From Bdellovibrionales bacterium (GTDB taxonomy: Bacteria; Bdellovibrionota; Bdellovibrionia; Bdellovibrionales; UBA1609), in contig JAGRAG010000004.1 in the NCBI GenBank assembly GCA_020435025.1, positions 1 through 18,375 on the forward strand: 18,375 nt of DNA. The letters are read 5' to 3'. The notes below the pieces were generated by a model, which was not told where the DNA came from, ran no database searches, and saw nothing but the letters and a program-made list of their open reading frames with translations. Positions 14,646 to 18,375 of the stretch are shown here, piece by piece. Made by a program: the position numbers and the translations under genes. The stretch's first letter is position 1; each line of letters opens with the position of its first letter.

Positions 14646-15389
14646 CTATTTTCGCTCACTGGCTATACATGCTTGAATAGCCTGCTGAAGTTCTAAGTTA
14701 TAAGCAATACTTGTTCCTCGATTGACACCACCCTTTGTATGGCATCCACCATTGGTATGAATACCAATGATATAGCCGGATTGAGCATCAACAATTGATG
14801 AACCAGAATTCCCGCCCATAGTATCAACTCGATAAGTGAGAACTGGCCTGTTCCAGTGGCCACCATCAGAAAGCACCCCATAATGAGAACGTTGCACCCC
14901 ACGATACTCATCCTGTCCCGTACCATATCCAACAATCCTCAACGTAGAGCCAAGAGGAGGATTAGCAAAACTTACCGAATACCAACTTTGAACATCGCCC
15001 GGCAAATATCCCGTCACGCTATTTGGTAAAAACTTTAACACCGCCCAGTCACGCCCATTGGATGAGTAGCTTTTCATCACAAAATTTCGATCCAATTCGT
15101 ATTGAAACTTAGGATCCGATGCAACAAGCCTTCCAGAAGGAGTCGACATAGGAACACGAAACTCCAACACGTTAAACACACTTTCACAATGCCCTGCTGT
15201 GATAGCACAAGAAGGGCCAATAAGTGTCGCAGTACACATGCCGTTACCGCCTACCTGCGAAACAAGACGCCCCACTCTCGTTTCTGCAGAAAACATACGA
15301 TCATCGGACTGATCACAGATCGTAGCGCCAACATGAAACACACTAATTATGGCAGCACTGCCTAACATGAATTTAAAAAGATTTTTCAT
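14646..15389 (-). CDS. Secreted trypsin-like (S1/V8-type) serine protease
   Basis: This is a 247-residue exported endopeptidase. The signal peptide (MKNLFKFMLGSAAIISVFHVG) is cleaved around residues 21-24. The triad is visible: H67 in CAITAGHCE, D114 in GRDWAVLKF and S195 in MGGNSGSSIV. The segment GYIIGIHTNGGC, which precedes NRGTSI, resembles the substrate pocket region of glutamyl endopeptidase-like (V8) members. Cysteines around H67 (52, 61, 68) may form a disulfide. The protein begins directly at the protease domain with a short propeptide, which suggests simple activation. A G-run (GGGGGG) lies 5 nt before the ATG in place of a standard ribosome site. It has its own promoter-like site and terminator, and palindromes lie on both sides. 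The fold is sure; the specificity is an inference. Confidence 0.93.
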   Translation of the reverse strand: MKNLFKFMLGSAAIISVFHVGATICDQSDDRMFSAETRVGRLVSQVGGNGMCTATLIGPSCAITAGHCESVFNVLEFRVPMSTPSGRLVASDPKFQYELDRNFVMKSYSSNGRDWAVLKFLPNSVTGYLPGDVQSWYSVSFANPPLGSTLRIVGYGTGQDEYRGVQRSHYGVLSDGGHWNRPVLTYRVDTMGGNSGSSIVDAQSGYIIGIHTNGGCHTKGGVNRGTSIAYNLELQQAIQACIASERK

Positions 15390-15423
15390 ATTCCCCCCCA
15401 GTTGTATTTGTCCCCTGCCAGCA

Positions 15424-15452
15424 CAAATATGGGAATCTTTTCAAAATGTCAA
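15424..15452 (-). promoter_or_regulatory. Probable sigma-70-type promoter of the trypsin-like protease gene
   Basis: On the minus strand there is a perfect -35 TTGACA (15447-15452), a 17-bp spacer, and a weak -10 TATTTG (15424-15429). This places transcription start about 28 nt before the protease ATG. The -35 and spacing are good; the -10 matches only partly. Confidence 0.5.
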
Positions 15453-15496
15453 TCACGGTTCCAGTTTGGCACTTTTATGAAAAGCTTCACCACAAC

Positions 15497-15838
15497 TTCA
15501 CTTTTTAATTTTAATCTCCTTCTAAAGAAGAGTTGTAAAGTCTGTATAAACTGGACCCTTTAATTGCGGAAGAAAGTTCAGATAGCTTAAAAATCCTCGC
15601 GTGAATGTACGAAGATCACATACATTCAGCTTCGGGGCACGGCTCCTGCCTTGCTGCCATCCCGCCTGTGGCGGGACCGCCTCCAGCTTGGCAGAGCGCC
15701 CTTCGCTAAATGTATGTGATCTTCGTACATTCACGAGAGGACTTTTAAGCTATCTAAACTTTCTTCAGCAATTAAGAGGTGCAGTTTATACAGACTTTAC
15801 AACTCTTCTTTAGAAATAGATTAAAATTAAAAAGTGAA
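15497..15838. repeat. Palindromic repeat element, copy 2 (130-bp arms)
   Basis: The left arm 15497-15626 and right arm 15709-15838 are ungapped reverse complements with about nine mismatches. The 82-nt loop 15627-15708 is the reverse complement of the copy 1 loop (4581-4662) except at two bases. Homology with copy 1 covers about 15547-15788. The outer roughly 50 bp of each arm are AT-rich, palindromic with each other, and absent from copy 1. The element lies between the rplQ terminator and the protease promoter. Because it is self-complementary, similar short frames open on both strands; these are not genes. Confidence 0.94.
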
Positions 15839-15855
15839 ATCATTGAATGACATAT

Positions 15856-15887
15856 AAAACAAAAAGCCCACGAATAAGTGGGCTTTT
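15856..15887 (-). terminator. Intrinsic terminator after rplQ (end of alpha operon)
   Basis: AAAAGCCCAC (15862-15871) pairs perfectly with GTGGGCTTTT (15878-15887) over a 6-nt loop. On the minus strand a TTTTTGTTTT tract follows. It lies about 28 nt past the rplQ stop. Confidence 0.9.
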
Positions 15888-15914
15888 GCTGATACTCTAG
15901 ACTGATTTTCAGTT

Positions 15915-16418
15915 CTATGAGCGATTTCGCTTTCTGGAAAGAGCCTGCATCTTTCGAACGTTCTTTCGTTTGGCTTCAGCACGCTGAGCAATAGCCTTTT
16001 TCTTAGCAACTTCTTCTTTTGTCGCACCCTTCACAGTTTCCTCTGAAACAGCTGCTGGCCTTTCATAATCAACAAATTCAATAAGAGCCATTGGTGCCAT
16101 ATCACCTGTACGATAGCCGGCTTTAATAATACGTGTGTATCCTCCAGGACGATCCATAAATCGCTTCGACAAATCATCAACGATAGTTTTAACAGTCGAC
16201 TGGTTAGGATATTTTGACAGTAAAACACGGCGAGAGTTTAAGTCTCCCTTTTTTCCCATCGTGATCGCCTTTTCAACGTATCTTCTTAACTCTTTTGCTT
16301 TAGGCAAAGTCGTCTTAATCCGACCATGCTCAACCAAAGCATCCACTAAACCACGAATTAAAGCTTTACGCGCGCCTTGTCTTCGACCGAATGTATGTTT
16401 ATCAACCTTATGTCTCAT
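15915..16418 (-). CDS. rplQ: 50S ribosomal protein L17 (bL17)
   Basis: This large-subunit protein lies near the polypeptide exit tunnel. The N-terminus MRHKVDKHTFGRRQGARKAL and the segments LPKAKELRRYVEKAIT and GYTRIIKAGYRTGDMAPMALIEFVDY are diagnostic. It has 167 residues, about 40 longer than the E. coli protein. The extra part (about 125-167) is a Lys/Arg/Ala/Glu-rich tail that is probably helical or disordered. A GGAG ribosome site precedes the ATG. It is the last gene of the operon, 29 bp after rpoA. Confidence 0.98.
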   Translation of the reverse strand: MRHKVDKHTFGRRQGARKALIRGLVDALVEHGRIKTTLPKAKELRRYVEKAITMGKKGDLNSRRVLLSKYPNQSTVKTIVDDLSKRFMDRPGGYTRIIKAGYRTGDMAPMALIEFVDYERPAAVSEETVKGATKEEVAKKKAIAQRAEAKRKNVRKMQALSRKRNRS

Positions 16419-16447
16419 AATCTACTCCGACTCATTTCCTATTATGC

Positions 16448-17464
16448 TTATGCCATTGGCCCATTATTTGGATCCCATCCTGGAGGTGGCCAACCTTCGA
16501 TTTTCATACCCAAATTTAGCCCCATACCTTGAAGAATTTCCTTAATTTCATTAAGAGATTTACGTCCAAAATTTTTCGTTTTCAGCATTTCCGATTCTGA
16601 ACGACAAACCAACTCTCCAATGTAGCGAATATTGGCATTTTTCAAGCAGTTCGCACTTCGAACGGAAAGCTCCAAATCGTCAACGGAACGAAAAAGATTA
16701 TCATTTAATTTTGGACTGCTCTCTTCAACGCTATCCTCTGATGGCTCAATAGATTCATCAAAAGTAACAAAAACCTGCAGTTGCTCTTTTAAAATCTTCG
16801 ATCCCAAAGAAACCGCTTCTTCTGGTTTCAAAGATCCATCTGTCCAAACTTCAAAACTCAAGGCATCATAGTCTGTTCTTTGACCAACCCGAGCATTTGA
16901 AACAGCGTAATTGACGCGTCTTACAGGACTATGCAAAGAATCAATTCCGATATACCCAACTGGCAGGTCCTTATCTCTTTGATCAGATTCAACATAACCT
17001 CGGCCAAAACTAACCATAAGCTCAGCCTCAAATTTAGCGTCTTTGCCCAAAGTGCAAATATGCTGATTCGGATTTAAAACTTCTACGGAGTCAGTCAGCT
17101 GAATGTCTGCAGCAGTTACCACTCCCGGCCCAACTTTAGAGATACGGAGAGTCTTGTCACTATCATCATACTGCTTAAGGCGGACTTCTTTTAAATTTAA
17201 AATAATATCCGTAACATCTTCTAATACATCAGGGATTGTACTGAACTCATGAAGAACTCCTTCAATTTTAACAGCAGAAATTGCCGAGCCCATCATTGAA
17301 CTCAACATCACCCGACGAAGAGAGTTTCCAATTGTCACCCCATACCCTCTCTCCAAGGGCCTTACCGTGAACTTACCATAGACATCCGACAAACTATCTT
17401 TATCAACATCAAATCCACTTGGTTTAATGAGGTCACGCCAAAATTTGTAATAGTGCTGTTGCAT
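16448..17464 (-). CDS. rpoA: DNA-directed RNA polymerase subunit alpha
   Basis: The alpha subunit nucleates RNA polymerase assembly and contacts promoter UP elements and activators. It has 338 residues. The N-terminal dimerisation domain includes FTVRPLERGYGVTIGNSLRR and GYIGIDSLHSPVRRVNY. An acidic Ser/Glu-rich linker (about 235-258) leads to the C-terminal domain with LELSVRSANCLKNANIRYIG and KNFGRKSLNEIKEIL, the helix-hairpin-helix DNA contact. A GGGAGA ribosome site lies upstream of the ATG. Between rpsK and this gene are only 51 bp; rpsD, which usually occupies this place, is missing. Confidence 0.99.
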   Translation of the reverse strand: MQQHYYKFWRDLIKPSGFDVDKDSLSDVYGKFTVRPLERGYGVTIGNSLRRVMLSSMMGSAISAVKIEGVLHEFSTIPDVLEDVTDIILNLKEVRLKQYDDSDKTLRISKVGPGVVTAADIQLTDSVEVLNPNQHICTLGKDAKFEAELMVSFGRGYVESDQRDKDLPVGYIGIDSLHSPVRRVNYAVSNARVGQRTDYDALSFEVWTDGSLKPEEAVSLGSKILKEQLQVFVTFDESIEPSEDSVEESSPKLNDNLFRSVDDLELSVRSANCLKNANIRYIGELVCRSESEMLKTKNFGRKSLNEIKEILQGMGLNLGMKIEGWPPPGWDPNNGPMA

Positions 17465-17515
17465 AATGATGTTCTCCCTTACGGAACCTAAAAAAATTTA
17501 ATAACCAAAAAAAAC

Positions 17516-17905
17516 CTAGATACGTCGACGCTTTGGTGGACGACAACCGTTATGTGGTACTGGAGTTAAGTCTCTCATAGAACTCACTCTCAAACCAGCT
17601 GCTGCGATTGCTCTAACAGCAGGCTCACGCCCAGAACCAGGCCCATTTAAAAATAAATCTACAGACTTCATACCAGCTTCAATGGCTTTTTTAGCTGCAT
17701 CTTCAGCCGCCATCTGCGCAGCAAAAGGAGTTCCTTTACGGCTCCCTTTAAATCCCAACATACCTGCAGTTGACCAACATACGGCTCCACCTGAAGGATC
17801 CGTAATGGTCACAATGGTATTACCAAATCCGGCTTGAATGTAACAACGTCCCGTAGGAACATTTCGTTTTGTTTTCTTCTTTTTGGAAGTATTTTTTGCA
17901 GCCAT
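17516..17905 (-). CDS. rpsK: 30S ribosomal protein S11 (uS11)
   Basis: This small-subunit platform protein takes part in mRNA and tRNA selection. Its 129 residues match the usual length. Diagnostic segments are ASFGNTIVT-type QAGFGNTIVTITD, STAGMLGFKGSRKGTPFAAQ, GPGSGREPAVRAI and the C-terminal TPVPHNGCRPPKRRRI. The N-terminus is Lys-rich, as is usual. An AAAGGA ribosome site lies upstream of the ATG, 15 bp after the rpsM stop. Confidence 0.99.
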   Translation of the reverse strand: MAAKNTSKKKKTKRNVPTGRCYIQAGFGNTIVTITDPSGGAVCWSTAGMLGFKGSRKGTPFAAQMAAEDAAKKAIEAGMKSVDLFLNGPGSGREPAVRAIAAAGLRVSSMRDLTPVPHNGCRPPKRRRI

Positions 17906-17920
17906 GAAAGAATCCTTTTA

Positions 17921-18289
17921 TTATTTTTTCTTGTTAGCGACAGTCTTTTTAGGACCTTTACGAGTACGAGCATTTACCTGTGTTCTTTGACCACGAACAG
18001 GAAGACCTTTTCTATGGCGAATACCACGATAGCATCCCAAATCCATTAGTCGCTTAATAGCTAAGTTCACTTCTCTACGAAGATCCCCTTCAATTTTATA
18101 ACTTTGATCAATGATTCCACGTAAACGAACAACTTGCTCTTCATTCAGATCATCTGTTCTCAAACGATCTTCAAAGCCTGCATTCTTACAAATTTCACGA
18201 GCTGTCTTGCGTCCTATTCCATAAATGTATGTTAACGCAACTTCCATTCTTTTATTTTTAGGTAAATCTACACCTGCAATACGTGCCAT
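17921..18289 (-). CDS. rpsM: 30S ribosomal protein S13 (uS13)
   Basis: This protein of the small-subunit head contacts the P-site tRNA and the bridges to the 50S subunit. Its 122 residues are of typical length. Diagnostic parts are MARIAGVDLPKNKRMEVALT, YIYGIGRKTAREIC and the ending YRGIRHRKGLPVRGQRTQVN followed by ARTRKGPKKTVANKKK. It starts only 3 nt after the rpmJ stop, so translation is probably coupled. Confidence 0.99.
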   Translation of the reverse strand: MARIAGVDLPKNKRMEVALTYIYGIGRKTAREICKNAGFEDRLRTDDLNEEQVVRLRGIIDQSYKIEGDLRREVNLAIKRLMDLGCYRGIRHRKGLPVRGQRTQVNARTRKGPKKTVANKKK

Positions 18290-18292
18290 TTC

Positions 18293-18375
18293 TTAACCCT
18301 GTCGTTGTTTGTGTTTGGGGTTTTCACAAATGACGCGAATAACACCCTTTCTTTTAATTACTTTACACTTCGTGC
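18293..18375 (-). CDS. rpmJ: 50S ribosomal protein L36 (bL36), 5' end outside the window
   Basis: The last 26 codons are present and the N-terminus lies beyond the window edge. The visible residues, TKCKVIKRKGVIRV followed by ICENPKHKQRQG, match the L36 C-terminus. Cys and His are kept at the positions that bind zinc in the C+ form (C in TKC, C in VIC, H in KHKQ). The position directly upstream of rpsM is the standard place for this gene. Confidence 0.96.
   Translation of the reverse strand, partial: TKCKVIKRKGVIRVICENPKHKQRQG

Noticed and set aside
15466..15485. TGGCAC followed by TTTTATGAAA, resembling half of a sigma-54 promoter
   Set aside because: The -12 element should read TTGC and does not, and no plus-strand gene follows.
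15522..15813. Overlapping short frames on both strands with nearly the same protein start (MNVRRSHTFS)
   Set aside because: They arise because the DNA is a palindrome, so both strands read alike. There is no ribosome site, and the codons follow the repeat rather than a protein family.

Overview
The window looks like a chromosomal segment of a Gram-negative bacterium with an AT-leaning genome, most likely a member of the Bdellovibrionota or a relative. This assignment is inference. It rests on a complete cbb3 oxidase cluster with a CcoN-CcoO fusion, secreted serine proteases, an outer-membrane barrel protein, an NtrC-type sigma-54 activator, and an alpha operon that runs from rpsK straight to rpoA. 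No tRNA, rRNA, CRISPR array, transposase or phage gene was seen.

Layout. Bases 1-2822 hold a small outer-membrane barrel protein (+) and a large secreted KP-43-like subtilase (-), convergent on one bidirectional terminator. Bases 2939-6201 hold a soluble tandem-PAS histidine kinase (+) and an NtrC-type response regulator (-). These converge on a 242-bp palindrome with perfect 80-bp arms. Bases 6488-13268 are one tightly packed operon, ccoI-ccoS-ccoNO-ccoQ-ccoP-ccoG, encoding a cbb3-type cytochrome c oxidase with its copper transporter and assembly factors; it closes with a strong terminator. Bases 13514-15389 carry an MscS channel and a secreted trypsin-like protease, both on the minus strand. 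Two different long palindromes flank the protease gene. Bases 15915-18375 are the 3' half of the alpha ribosomal operon on the minus strand (rpmJ partial, rpsM, rpsK, rpoA, rplQ).

How the genes work together. CcoNO, CcoQ and CcoP form the membrane oxidase that reduces O2 with electrons from cytochrome c. CcoI and CcoS supply copper and help mature the enzyme, and CcoG reduces Cu(II) for assembly. The kinase and the NtrC-like regulator may be a cognate pair, but only their proximity supports this.

The most unusual feature is a palindromic repeat family at 4501-4742 and 15497-15838. The two copies lie in opposite orientation and share an 82-nt GC-rich central loop that is 80/82 identical. The only two loop differences form a compensating base pair. 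About eight arm positions also differ between copies while keeping the arms complementary within each copy. This points to a structure that is maintained by selection or by arm-to-arm correction. A third, unrelated 99-bp palindrome lies at 14495-14593.
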